DNA from: Sipunculus nudus
Lineage: Eukaryota > Annelida > Sipuncula > Golfingiida > Sipunculidae
DNA: 64,000 bases
Assembly: GCA_026874595.1 (NCBI GenBank)
Contig: CM049306.1
Span: forward strand, 50,106,019-50,170,018
Direction: 5' to 3'
Position 1 is the stretch's first letter; the number at the start of each line of letters is the position of its first letter. Both the position numbers and the translations under genes were made by a program. Under the pieces are notes generated by a model that saw only the letters and a list, made by a program, of their open reading frames with translations, ran no database searches and was not told the DNA's origin. Positions 36,312-48,420 of the stretch are shown piece after piece.

Positions 36312-39300
36312 ATGGACATCCAGTTAATAATTACGATGATCGTTCCGACACTAACAGTGTTAGCGGTAAATAGTGAAGCATGCGGGAGATCAAAACGGAA
36401 GGTAAGAACACGTCATTACCGTAAGGCACATGTCTTACACGCACTCACACGTACCGGCCTATTTGTATATAGACATGCATACCTTATACTTAGAAATTCA
36501 GGGTGTTTTTTTATATACTCATGGAAACACATGCAGTAATGTATATATCTGAGGTACGGACGTTTAAGTATTCAATGGCAAATCACGAAAACAGAACAAA
36601 TAGGATATCATTTAATGAAGGCTACTATATATGCGGATGTTTCTCGAATTACTCTATGAATATATTTTAAATAGATCATTATTATTCGTTTGATTTTTAA
36701 AGCAGTATGGAATATGTCCTGTATATCAACATTACCGCTTATCACCAGACTTTTACGACACTGACATACTTGACGCATGCTTTAGGCAGGTGTGGCCATG
36801 GCAGGGAGTATATAGGTTCGAGAGACATTGACCTCGGCTCGTAAATTTCCCATTTTAAATATCACATATTTATACATTTATTTATATATGTGATGTTATA
36901 TATTATATACCATTGTGTATTGTGGTACTTGCTACCTAGTATATAAATAGATTAAAAAAAATTTAAAGTTGATATAATACTTACACTTTTAACGTTTCGT
37001 TAAAATATTTATATTTGGCATATCATAATTCCCATTAGAAATAATTAATAATTAGAGCTTGTTGTCAAACGTCTTTACTATGAATCACATTTTCAATTTT
37101 TAAACTGCAATCAAATCATACGAAAAATGGACAATGTTCCACTGGTTTTCTTTTATTTACAATGTACATGTATGCCTATTCCAATATCTCTCTAAATAAT
37201 TCATGTTTGTCCACGAGCTACCGTAATGAAGCAGATGGGCGAAAAATCCATATTTCATCTCCGTCCAAACTGTTAGACTTGCTTTTAAAAAACCCTTAGG
37301 CAACCTTTCAAGTATCTGAGGCATTTAATTCCAAATGCACCGTGTTGTTATGTTATATATATATATATATATTTCATTTTTGGAACAAAACAATTTCAAG
37401 CTTTTATACAATGTTGTATATTACGCAAGGCCGGTGTTTATTACAAAGTTGTGGTTGTGTCATGTACACACACACAGACAATTCCCTGGCTACCCGTACA
37501 CACACAAATTGATTCCCAGTTTCATTTTTTTCCTAGGGGCGTATCCAGGATTTAGGAAAAGGGACCCCCAACCCAGGAGGGCTGAAAAAACGGGGGTCCC
37601 GTAAATTTGGTCTGAAGAAAAAAAGGGTCCGGACCCCTGCATGGACACCCCCCCCCCCCCCCCCCCACGGGGTTCTCTTCTGTTCCCCAAAATAATCAAA
37701 CCATATTTCATTTATATTAATGTTATCATTCCCAGGACATTAATACTAAGGACGCTTTAAGGTGGTTGGGCGAGTTTAAGGATAAAAATCGTCTGCTTGT
37801 TATATCATCAATGAAACAGGAAGACCGGCATTATCAGAGTCAATGGAATATGCTGGAGGTTAGTCGACCAAAGTGTCCAAGAGTAACACTAATTTAGTGT
37901 ATGTTAAACGCATAGAGTTGTACAGTCGTGTATAATAAACTATATATTTAGAGAATCATATATCATAAACATTGTAATTAACTGGTTCACTGTATGCATA
38001 AACACATAGATCTGCACAGTCGTGTACATGTATTGGTTATAGCCCAGGGATATGTTATGCATCGAACAAGGTTTCTTAGGCGTGGTAATACATGGCATCG
38101 AGAGGCAAAACCGAGCGTATACCATGATTGACACATGCCGAGTAAAACTATACAATATACAAAACATTTCACTGGGTTATAATTGATTTGTCCTAAAAGC
38201 CCCGCCTGAAGGTCAAAGGTAATAATCGAGCCCAAACTTATTCTAGATTAATTCGGGTAGCTGCATATATGAGGCCCAGCATATATGGATACCGCCGAAA
38301 AACGAATAAGAAAATCTTGAGAACTTGCCTGGTAAAAAATCGTATAAATAAAATATTTAGTTTAAGACAGGTAAAGCCTAAAATAAAAATACATACGTAT
38401 CGATAAAGATTCAAAGGTCAATGTTGTCACCTGTATATAAGTTTGTATACCGTGCATCTCCGCCTGATGATCATATATGTATATAAACCGTCAACAATTA
38501 GTAACTTGTACGTAAATTTAAGTTGTCTTGCATCTGTGACTACTTGCTATAAATGAACAGCCCTACTATTTCCTTTGACACCAACCTGTTTTGGTCTTAT
38601 AGGAGTTGTCCAGTCAGTTTGTTTATATGTAGTAGCAAGGTGCAAGTACATTTTAAATCAAGTTAACTATACTCGCATGTTTATGTTTATTATTGTAATA
38701 CATGCAAAACTAAGTTCAGCCATATTTATCAAACCATTGGCTCAAGCTGCACTAGACCCAGTTGTGACTCTGTAGTTTATATAATCTCTATACTTACAGG
38801 GCCACATGTGGGTCTAAAGTTTCACGAGCTGTGCTGTTAGTTGTATTTTGTATCATCAACTGGATAAATGTTTTAAGTTTTTTATGAATATAGATTCATT
38901 TCTCTACTGAATAGGTGCAAAAATATTAATAAAAGGTTATGCACAATTCCAATGGCTATGCACATTTAACCTTTTGGGTTCCGAAAGTGACTTTGTAAGA
39001 ATAATGTCGAAACGTCTCCCTATATAAACGTCATACCAACATCAAGGGGACATACCAACATGTTATTTTTCAGAGAATAATTTTTAAGATCGTTTTGGCA
39101 AAAGAGTTTCAATATATCTTTAAATACATTATAGAAAAAAAAGTTTCCGTTACAAAAGTTTAATGTAATTACAATGTTGTGTTTACATTTTTGTGTCCAG
39201 CCGGGTATGGACTCTTTGAATTAAATTAAAATGCAAAATTTCTATTTTGTTTAATCTATGATATCAGGATCAAGTTTGTGAAATGGGACAACGCTACATG

Positions 39301-39600
39301 GCTGTCATATCACTCTTTTCAAACGACACAAGCAGCTCAAACGTAAGAACAATGCTGTACAAGGATAATGCCGGCGAGATACAGGAATACCCTGTCCCCG
39401 ACAAGATTGTTAAGGGACTGATCAAACACCTACACCTCCCGTTCGAAAAAATTGAAATGGTCCTGGTGGGAAAAGATGGCGGTGTCAAAGAGAGATACCG
39501 CCGCCCGATATCTCCCACGTCATTGTACGAGACCATCGACCGAATGCCACTGCGCATGCGCGAAGCCAGGGAGCAAGAGGCAAGCGGCATGGTGTGTTAG
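36312..39600 (+). CDS. Small secreted DUF4174-domain protein, 3-exon gene (copy 2)
   Basis: Exons 36312-36401, 37736-37858 and 39268-39600 give 181 residues with the same three-exon, phase-0 layout as the copy 6 kb upstream. Exon 1 encodes a signal peptide with TLTVLA, then an exposed ACGRSKRK start for the mature protein. Exon 2 has [16 protein letters not shown] and QSQWNML. It is three codons shorter than in copy 1, the difference lying in its acidic start. Exon 3 has [29 protein letters not shown] and IDRMPLRMREAREQE and ends MVC. The shared exon borders and near-identical exon 3 blocks show tandem duplication. Introns are 1.3 and 1.4 kb, so the 6.2-kb second intron of the other copy is a later expansion. 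Secretion is inferred from the leader. The role is unknown. Confidence 0.88.
37533..37685 (+). repeat. Dispersed repeat with ATCCAGGATTTAGGAAAAGG and poly-C
   Basis: Same family as 4262-4440: GGGGCGTATCCAGGATTTAGG, then AAAAAGGGTCCGGACCCC, then a C run of about 22 (37646-37667). It ends ~50 bp before exon 2 of DUF4174 copy 2. Confidence 0.55.
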
Positions 39601-39767
39601 TGAAGAGATCACAACTGATCCACAAAACTGAGTTAAATATGAAGCAGTTTTTGTATATAATTCAAAGACTTTGTAAATAGTTCTGAATATATTTTCATAA
39701 ATAATGAAATGTATTTTGTTTACTTTCTGTCCTGACGTTTATGTGTGTATGGTGAGAAGTATACCCC

Positions 39768-39773
39768 ATTAAA
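39768..39773 (+). terminator. Possible polyadenylation signal of DUF4174 copy 2
   Basis: ATTAAA, 168 nt after the stop codon. No better AATAAA lies closer. Confidence 0.3.
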
Positions 39774-40805
39774 ATGAATCAACTGACGTTAACGGCTTGC
39801 GTGGGGTCTGGGGCTGCATACCAGTATATTAATGATTATTTTACTTTTTAATATTAAAATAACTGCAATAAATCAAACAAAGAACCCCATCCCTGGCCTA
39901 TTCATTCAGAAATGTTTAACATTGCTTAGAATTGAGTATAGATATAGGAATAAATCATTAATCAGGACGTATCTACTATTTAATAGAAGAAAAACCTGCG
40001 TTGTTAAGAATTCACTTGTCGAACTACGCTGCATAGTTTTTGTCATTGCTTGATTGACCGGTCTCCGTTCTTCGACAAACCGAGGGGTATATCGTGAACT
40101 GTTAGAAATAAATATGATAAAATCCTACTATAATTAGGGAATTTTGGTATGATGAAAAGACAGCGCTATTCTGCTGTAAAGTTTGTCTATTAACGTTGCT
40201 TTGTCACAAATCTGTCTCCGCATATAAATTCTTTCCTTGACGCTGTCCTCAGAGTACAGTCGTGTCCCATCCCTGCAGGTTATAGTTTCTCAACGTTTTC
40301 ACGAAATCTCTTATGGGGGCTGACATTTTGCGTCCACACTAAAGCTAGGATGTCGCAGGTTACAAGTCCAATTTATGTGTGTTCCGCTAATATTTATAAA
40401 CTATGAGATAAGTTGTGGGAGCTCACACAGAAATTCGTGCATACACTCTGGCCGTAAAATGATGAATTTATTGCTACCCATAAACAACAGTAAGATTGTA
40501 GGGTCTTGCCCCGCCATCGGGCCCCGCGCAATCCCCACTGTTTGATAAGCTGACAAAACTAGTTATCCCAGACTACATATATACATATATATATAGTCGC
40601 CTAACAACCAGCTGGGTCCAGCGACCACCTCAAAATAACAACAAATTTTTCGCGTTTTCAAATATTTGTGCTCTTTATTTCACATATAATAATAATAATA
40701 TATATTAAATATATATCAATCCTATAAAAGTGAATGTTTACAAACAACTGAATGACATATTTTACATTTACATTTAAAAAAATATGGAGCAAAAGCAGAA
40801 TAAAA
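39774..40805. other. Intergenic, no gene recognised
   Basis: AT-rich sequence between DUF4174 copy 2 and element S3. It contains short (AT)n and (AAT)n runs near 40575-40595 and 40687-40710. Confidence 0.35.
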
Positions 40806-42190
40806 CTAGAATACGGGTAGTCGACAAGCGACTACGTGTATCCGCCTAAATCAGAGTTCAGAGTGGAACGGGTGAAGTGAGGCATGGATTAAGTGGCAAG
40901 GGGAAATAGAGTGCATTGTGCATATTAGCATGGATGTCTGCAGCCAAATTGTGTATGAAGGTTGCCCCCCCCCCTACCACAAAATCCAGAAAGCCGTCCC
41001 AGTTGTATACATATGCAAAATTTAAGGCAGATAAGTCAAACCACTACATGTATATGAGTGATTTTAGCCCGTGGCAGACAATCAGATGGACGCTGAGCAA
41101 AAATGGTTGCAGGTGACGGCACCAGTTTTGCGTATGATAAAGAGCTATGTGAGAACTATACACATGCAAAACTTTGGCCCAATCGGTCTAACGGTTCCAA
41201 AGATATGAGCTTGGATGTCTGCTGCATAAACTAGAATGCAGGTGGCTCCACCTGTCATAAAATCAAGAGAGCTGTCGGAGATGTATAAACCTGCAAAATT
41301 TTAGCCAGATATGTCTAACCACTGCCGAGATATGAGTGATTTTATCCCATGGCAGACAAACAGACAGGAGCTGTGCAAAAATGGCTGTAGGTGGCGCCAC
41401 CAGTTTTGCGTATGTTATTAAGCTCTCCAAGGGCTACATTTGTGCAAAAAAATTTTCCTGATCGGTCAAACGGTTCTCGAGATATGAGCTTGGATGTCTG
41501 CAGCGTAAACGTGAATGTAGGTGGCGCCACCTGTCATAAAATCAGAAAAGCTATCCAGGATGTATACGCATGCCGAATTTCAGGTGAATTAGTCAAGTCA
41601 CTGCAGAGATATGAGTGATTTTAACCCAAGACAGACGAACAGATGGACACTGTGCTAACATGGTTGCAGGTGGCGCCACCATTTTTTGTGTATGTTATAA
41701 AGCTCTCCAAGGGCTACATTTGTGCAAAAAAATTTCCTGATCGGTCAAACGGTTCCAGAGATATGAGCCACCTACATTTTTTGTTGTTGCATATATTAAT
41801 GCCCATATTTCAGGACTGGTTTGATGTATCTCCCTGTCATTTTGTATATCCATTCATCTTGGACAGCTTGCTCGTACTCCAAAAGGATGGTACCACCTAC
41901 AATCATTTATGGCAAATAAACACCCATATCTCACTAGTGGTTTGTTGTATCAGCTGAAATGTTGCACGTCCATACATCCTGGATAGCTCTCTGTTACACA
42001 AGACTTCTGGTGTCAACCACATTTGTATTTGTGTAGCGTCCATCCATACACACTTCCCTGAGTGATTGAGCTGTTTGCCTGAAATATTGCATGCCTATAT
42101 ACTAGGTGTGGTCTGATGTATTGAAATGGCCTGAATTATTGCATGTCTGTACAGCGTGTGTTGCTGGTGGTGCCACCTGAGAAATGAGAA
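40806..42190 (-). mobile_element. Satellite-bearing Helentron-like element S3
   Basis: Inverted relative to S2. Read on the minus strand, the array (cores near 41669, 41520, 41390, 41241, 41112; spacing 149/130/149/129) leads to GGCGGATACAC, a 7-bp-stem hairpin GTAGTCG/CGACTAC (40835-40817), CCCGTATT and CTAG (40809-40806), with T next. That is a Helitron-type 3' end. The 5' end near 42190 is not resolved. Confidence 0.75.
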
Positions 42191-42569
42191 ATGTGCATCC
42201 ATGCACATTTCATTGTTGAAATTATGATATACTGAGTCGTTGCCCTATTTGCCCTACGACCGGCGACCGGGGGGGGGGGGTGGATGGACGGGGGGAGTGA
42301 AAGGTTGTCTGGATGGGATATTAAGTTGGGGTCATTATTTTCATTGCTGGGCTTCCATATGTTTGTGTCTTTGACACAGGCGATCTCTATAAAGCCAGTA
42401 GGTATACGGAAAACAATATACGGAAGGATGATATCTAACACACCTTTGGAACATCGGGTACTTTAACCTGGCAGAGTTTGCAAACATATAGCTGACCTAT
42501 TTACACATGATAAAAACTGCTGTATGAGTTGCATGGTGTGTCGTTGACACAAAAAAATGCACTTGTATA

Positions 42570-45500
42570 ATGGAGCGCTGGTCAGGCAGAGTAGCCCTTG
42601 TCACGGGGGCGTCTGTCGGTATCGGAGCTGCTGTAGCTGAGCTGCTGGTCAAGCAGGGGATGACATGGGTCGGATGTGCAAGGAATGTGGAAAATATTCA
42701 GGTAGATCTCATGATATATATGTAATTTTTAACAATGGAACACTTGCATGTACTACAGCCACTGCTATACCTGATTTAAATGTAATTCCCCAAACATATA
42801 CAGCACGTAATCGACGTCATCTTACAATCTAATTAAGCTTGTTAGATGCCCCAGTCACCCTACTGCCATTTTTAGAAATGGGCTGCAATATCGGGGCATC
42901 TAATTAGAACTATTTTGACTTCCTAATCCTAGGCTATAGTGTAAGATCAGTTGGTGACCTTCAGTTGTGACGATGTAAAACCATATTATTGTGTTATTGT
43001 ACACTACTTTGTGGGAAACCAGCAGAATATATGATCAAACACAGTCTCACAATAGCTTGCTCAGGTAAAATATATGTCCAACGTCGGCCCGTTCTTGGTC
43101 TCGCTCAGAAAGTGTTCTACCATACAAGGAGCACTTATATCCAACACTATTAAAGTATGTTACATCGAGTTTTTGAGTGTCATACATCAAACGGAAGCTC
43201 AATTCCCTTTAATCAATGTATTTTTTTCCAGAAAGAGGGAACGTGTATGTTTGGAATATAATTATGAGTTTCTGAAATGGACCACAGATGTCGCCACCTA
43301 TAAAGCAATTAACTGGTACCATGGATTCCAGAATCATTCACTTCCATGACAGGATAAGACTGGCGCCAACAAAAACTGATTATGTAGTAAAACAATATCT
43401 GTTGCTGAAATATTGAATGACTTTATCGTATTATGATAAAATGCCGTACAAAAACGTAAAAATAACATCTTAAGGGTTTTTGTTAAGGGCTCAATGTTTA
43501 TCTGTTGCACTACAGATCGGTGATCAATATATAACCTAAGTCAATTGGGGGTTTTAAGGAGGCACAGGGGGCATTTTCTCTCTTTTAGGGCAAAATAAAT
43601 TGGGAAAGAGAGTAATACACGCTTAATATTGAAAAGTAGCACCGAACTTTGCTTCCCGCTGTTTTCTTGACTGAACTTCTCCATGGAAGAGCGCCCTCCC
43701 CCTCAATCACATGCTACGGACAGGTGCAGCTTTGTTCTCAGTCTGTCTTGTCAGGGCGTGTTTTGTCTCTGTCTGTAGTGTGTACAACCAAAGCATTATG
43801 TTAAATATGTCAAATTATAATTGTTGTTTCGATATCAGACCACGGAATATCTTCGATGTGACCCAAAGGATAAATGGGGTAATGGGAATCGAAAGAACGC
43901 ACCGGGAAAGGGCACGTGACCATAAGGGATAAACAGAGGGTCTACACGCAATCCTGGAACAGAAGACAACCTATAACCTTCGTGTCACTTCATCTCGTTG
44001 TATAAATACAGGGCACATGTGCAGAACATGGTCTGAGAACGGAGTATAATGAACGTCGTCACTGTTATGAAAGTGAGGTAGAGAACTATACATTTACAGC
44101 TGTGGCATTTTCCACGCCGGTCGTAATTTTGGGGTTCCACTCTATATCTGCAGGCTGGTAAAAAAGTTACACTTGCCCTAAGAGTGTAAACGGAGCGCCT
44201 CTGCACAGGAAAGCAAGCTAGTAAGTCACAGCACATTAATATACGTCCCGATATGGACGTGTGTGTCAACAACGCCGGGGTGGGTCACATGGCACCACTG
44301 CTGTCAGGAAAAACCTGCGACTTGGCAGACATCTTCAACGTAAGTTCAACTTTTAAACACAGTGAATCTTATGTAAGGTAAACAACTTAATGAAAATGAC
44401 GATTATTGTGATTACTATTATTTGAAACAAATCTAGTCAATATATAAAGAATACGTATAAACCGGACGCAGTCAGGGCATCAATTTTCACTTCGCCTAAT
44501 TGTACTACACGATTGTTTGTATTCCGTAAGGTATCACTTCGTAAATCGCATGCATAATTTAGCTTTTGAATATGGGAGAAACGGTTAACACTGGTGACTG
44601 TTTAACGATTAAAACCGAGAGGTGAACATATTCTTTTAATTTATAAGCTGAAGGTGTAACTCTGCATCTCTGTAGTTGGTCTTATATGTTTTCAATTCTC
44701 TGCGATTTTTTAATGCCATTTGCATGTGAATGTCCTTGGCCTTGCGATTTTAGATGAGGTTGACTATATTTGATATACTTTAGGTCTCAGACAACCTTTC
44801 TATTGGGGAAATATCGATATAACGTATCTGTTTTTTTTTTACAATTCAATACTTAGATCTTTAGTCATGATTTATATTCTTGGATACACATATATTGTTC
44901 AAGTAATACCTTTAGTTAGCAATAAAAGGTTTTCCTCTCGCAAGAAGTCCGTCGTGAAGTACCTTTAGAATCGTTTTCAATATGACGGTGAATACTCATA
45001 AAGACCATGACCGTGGCAACTGCCTGTTAATGCCACTTTTCGCTTGAAAATACTGGCGTTTGCTGGTTAATACTGGTAAATATACCAGATCATATCAGTT
45101 GGTCATTTCTGGTGTACATTTATTACACAGTGGGTCGTGTATTGTTGGGCTGCCATCAGATATTGCATCTAGAATGATAAATTCCTCTCAATCTGCTGTT
45201 TCAAATAAATCTTTTTTGTCTGTAATATTTAATGTCGCAATATGCATCGTTGTAGATTGTAGTGTGCTTTAAATAATCATTTTCTGTTTACCTATTGTGT
45301 CCGTATTTGCGAACTATGCCACTATTTTGCCAGAGGGGTATTTTCCTTGCCAACCTACGGGAATTGTCGGTGGTATTTACTAGCCTCTCATTTACTGGCC
45401 AACCGTGAATTTTTATTGAAATAAACCGACCATGGTTAGATACCTATGCAGTGACCCGTGCGTAACTGAGTCAAGAAGTTGAAACACTTTGTTTCTGAGT

Positions 45501-47141
45501 TAGAAGAAACTCATCCCTTATCATGAAACGCCGAATATATTTTTACAGCATGTCGGGGAAAATCGTCAGTAGGTGGTCCGAAAATCACTTTTACGAGGCA
45601 AGCAAATTCGCCGTGAGCGCATTAGTAGAAGGACTGAGGAACGAACTACGGGATATGAAGTCTCACATCCGTGTCAGTGTAAGACCATCCAAGTTAATTT
45701 TGATCAATGCAACTTGGGGCATGGTCATCTATTTTTTTTAAGGAAAGATGTTAATTCTTTTTTCTCTTTATGTAAATTCATTAAATATAAATATCATATG
45801 TAATCCACGGGGGTGGTTCCAAGCCTATGTGACGTAGCGTCTCTGTGGCTACGCTACTGAGATGCCCGGTTATGCTCTTGACGTGTCAGAAACGTTGTCA
45901 AGTGTGTCCTTAAGGGAACAATTTCTATTTTTTTTTACAATAATTTCACATCAATTTTATTTGAGTGCAGGTGGCCAACTGCTTTCGGTGCTCTTGGATA
46001 ATCATATCAATCTTCCTTTGCATATAGAGACAAGTATTTTGAAATATGTTTCAAATATATTAATGTGAATTTGTTAAATTCCTACCTTTAATCCGGTGGC
46101 AAATTAGCCCGGGATTAGTAGAAACGGAATTTATCAGAAGGATGATGAAGAATGAAGAAAAAGCGAAGACCGTCTGCAGCTCATTTAAGGTTTGAAGTGT
46201 TCTTTGTATCTATTTATTTTATATTCTAGCACAATCGATCTCTAACGTGGTCCTTTTTGTAAGTATAAATATAAATGGCTATCTAAGGCACTTCCCTGCA
46301 TAGTGAAATGCGTTCCTCTTTCAGTACATATATATTATTTTTATCGTCATATATATTATTTTTATCGTCAAGCCTGTTTTATACTCTTAATACTATCATT
46401 TTTATTCTGTCCCATATATCTTTATCGGAAATGAAATCCAGCCAATATCCATTAAAAACACACGCATCACTCTCTGTATCATTTAAGGTGTAAGTAATGT
46501 AAAAAGTTACAGTACTGAATATAAAAAAATGTTACTTTTGAGACCTTGTGACTATCCAGGCTACTGTTTTGGACTGTTTTATTTTTCATTTCATTTCTGT
46601 TTGCTGGTGGTTTTATTTTTTTTATTTGTTCGTTACTTAGTTTGATGGTCCATTACTTGGTTGTCTGTTTTAGTAAATTTAAAAAAAAATGTTATCTTTC
46701 AAATAAGCTGATTTTACTTGTTAGAAACTTCGACATAGAACAACAAGATTCCATATACCAAGAGATGTAACTCCGTGCCAGCTCTTATCACCGACGAGGC
46801 TATTGAGAGCCTCAAATTTATTATACGGCTAGCCGCGACAGTAAATGTTCTAAGCGTTGCGCCACAGCAAGAGCAATTATAATGGCTCTGTCAGTGGGAG
46901 TTATTATAAGTCTTTACCATTGCATCGACTGCGCCGGCTACTCCTGTATAGTGGTTTGTGAACGCCATCTGAGTAGATGCGTGTGTCAGTGTTCTGGAAA
47001 CTGTCATTTCCCTGTTTGCCGTTTGATATGTAGCGACCGTTACGCAGAACAAGATTAGAGGTTCTAAAAGGCTAAATTATGCAAGGCACTGTAATTCAGT
47101 TTTTTAATCGATAATTTTACAAATGACAGTCTGTTGCTTTG

Positions 47142-47173
<32 letters not shown>

Positions 47174-48250
47174 ATTTTAGCTAAGTTTTGTACTTCCAGG
47201 TTTCACACTTGATGAAGGTCGAGGATATAGCACAGGCTGTTCTCTTTGTTTTGTCGGCACCACCAAATGTCCAGGTTCGTTTTAAATTCCATCCGTAACC
47301 TTATTTTTTTTAAATATATAAGCACCAGCGTAAAAAAAAGTTAATGATATTCTTTTTTTAGCACGCAGAATCAATTCTGAAAAATTCTATCATACGTCAA
47401 GCCGTTAACTTTATGCATTTCTTATATTTATTGAATCGACATTCCAAACGTTATAGGTAAGGGTACACCTTAAAATATTAAAATGTGCAAATAATAAAAC
47501 CAAAGACAATTATTAAACCGTGCCCAAATAGAAGTTACTTCAGTGCTGAATATGTTCAATTTAGGACACATACATATACTGTTTTTGATTTCTCCCCGCC
47601 TATAAATAGACCATCTTCAGCACATAGGTCTGTTTAAGCATATCGTGGATTATCTGCTTAAAAACAATAAATCATGATTCATCAAATGATAAATGCCGGT
47701 TCGCAAAGAATAACATTACTGAAACCGTTAGTTGTGGATTTGAGAATATTTGAAACAAAGTAAACAACCCCAATCCCGAAAATAAGATCATCAGTTTAGT
47801 TGTTATGGATTTCAACTATCACCTCTAAACATTATCGACAGCAGACAGTTATCTCTTAACTTTATAATAGTAAGCAATACAGTCTGTTAATTTATGTTTC
47901 ATGTGGCTCTCCTAACAAGAAAGACAATATTGGCACATCAGTATCTTTGTTGATTCCTTCTCTGTGATGTCATGCTCTTTCTGACTATTTATTGCCGGGT
48001 TACCCTCTTCACTCACTTTTTTCATGTACATCAATATAAAAAGCTTCTTTGTGCACACCTCAGGCTAACAGATACTCCTACAAGCAATATGTTTTTACAA
48101 ACTTGGGTTATTTCTAATTCAGCCCATGACCATACTTTAATGGAATGAAAGTTATTAAGTTTGTCGGCAGTTAATTCTGTGCTCTTAAACTGCTACTGTG
48201 CCATGGAATAAATTCATACGTATTAAATCCAGTTTAAGTTCCAATGCACC

Positions 48251-48312
<62 letters not shown>

Positions 48313-48420
48313 TTTATATTGATACAGGTGCACGACTTACAGATTCTTCCAATGGAACAATCTCTTCAATTGATTGTGCATTTTAACGTCACACTTCACT
48401 TCATTCTATCATACAAATGA
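42570..48420 (+). pseudogene. DHRS11-like SDR pseudogene (copy B)
   Basis: All seven DHRS11-like exons leave traces in order. Exon 1 (42570-42701) is open with a good donor, but MTVVGC has become MTWVGC. Exon 2 keeps only its 3' part (44253-44339, from DVCVNNAG onward); the first ~40 codons are gone. Exon 3 keeps about seven codons (44726-44746), then runs into unrelated sequence and a stop, and its acceptor ends CAT. Exon 4 (45549-45678) is intact with SMSG and YEASK. Exon 5 (46100-46189) is open, but the base pair before it is GG. Exon 6 (47209-47274) is preceded by tttcacAC where copy A has tttcacAG. Exon 7 starts at 48328, and its frame runs past the usual end to 48420. Loss of catalytic Asn, of half the Rossmann fold and of three acceptors means no normal product. 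Open exons 1, 4, 5 and 6 suggest fairly recent decay. Confidence 0.85.
48256..48310. repeat. (AT)n microsatellite before pseudogene exon 7
   Basis: About 27 AT units ending 17 bp before the exon 7 remnant of SDR copy B. Confidence 0.95.

Noticed and set aside
41391-41957. Overlapping 75-104-codon frames in the S3 array, and similar ones at 33785-34324
   Set aside because: Periodic frames of satellite units; they recur with the repeat and show no independent conservation.
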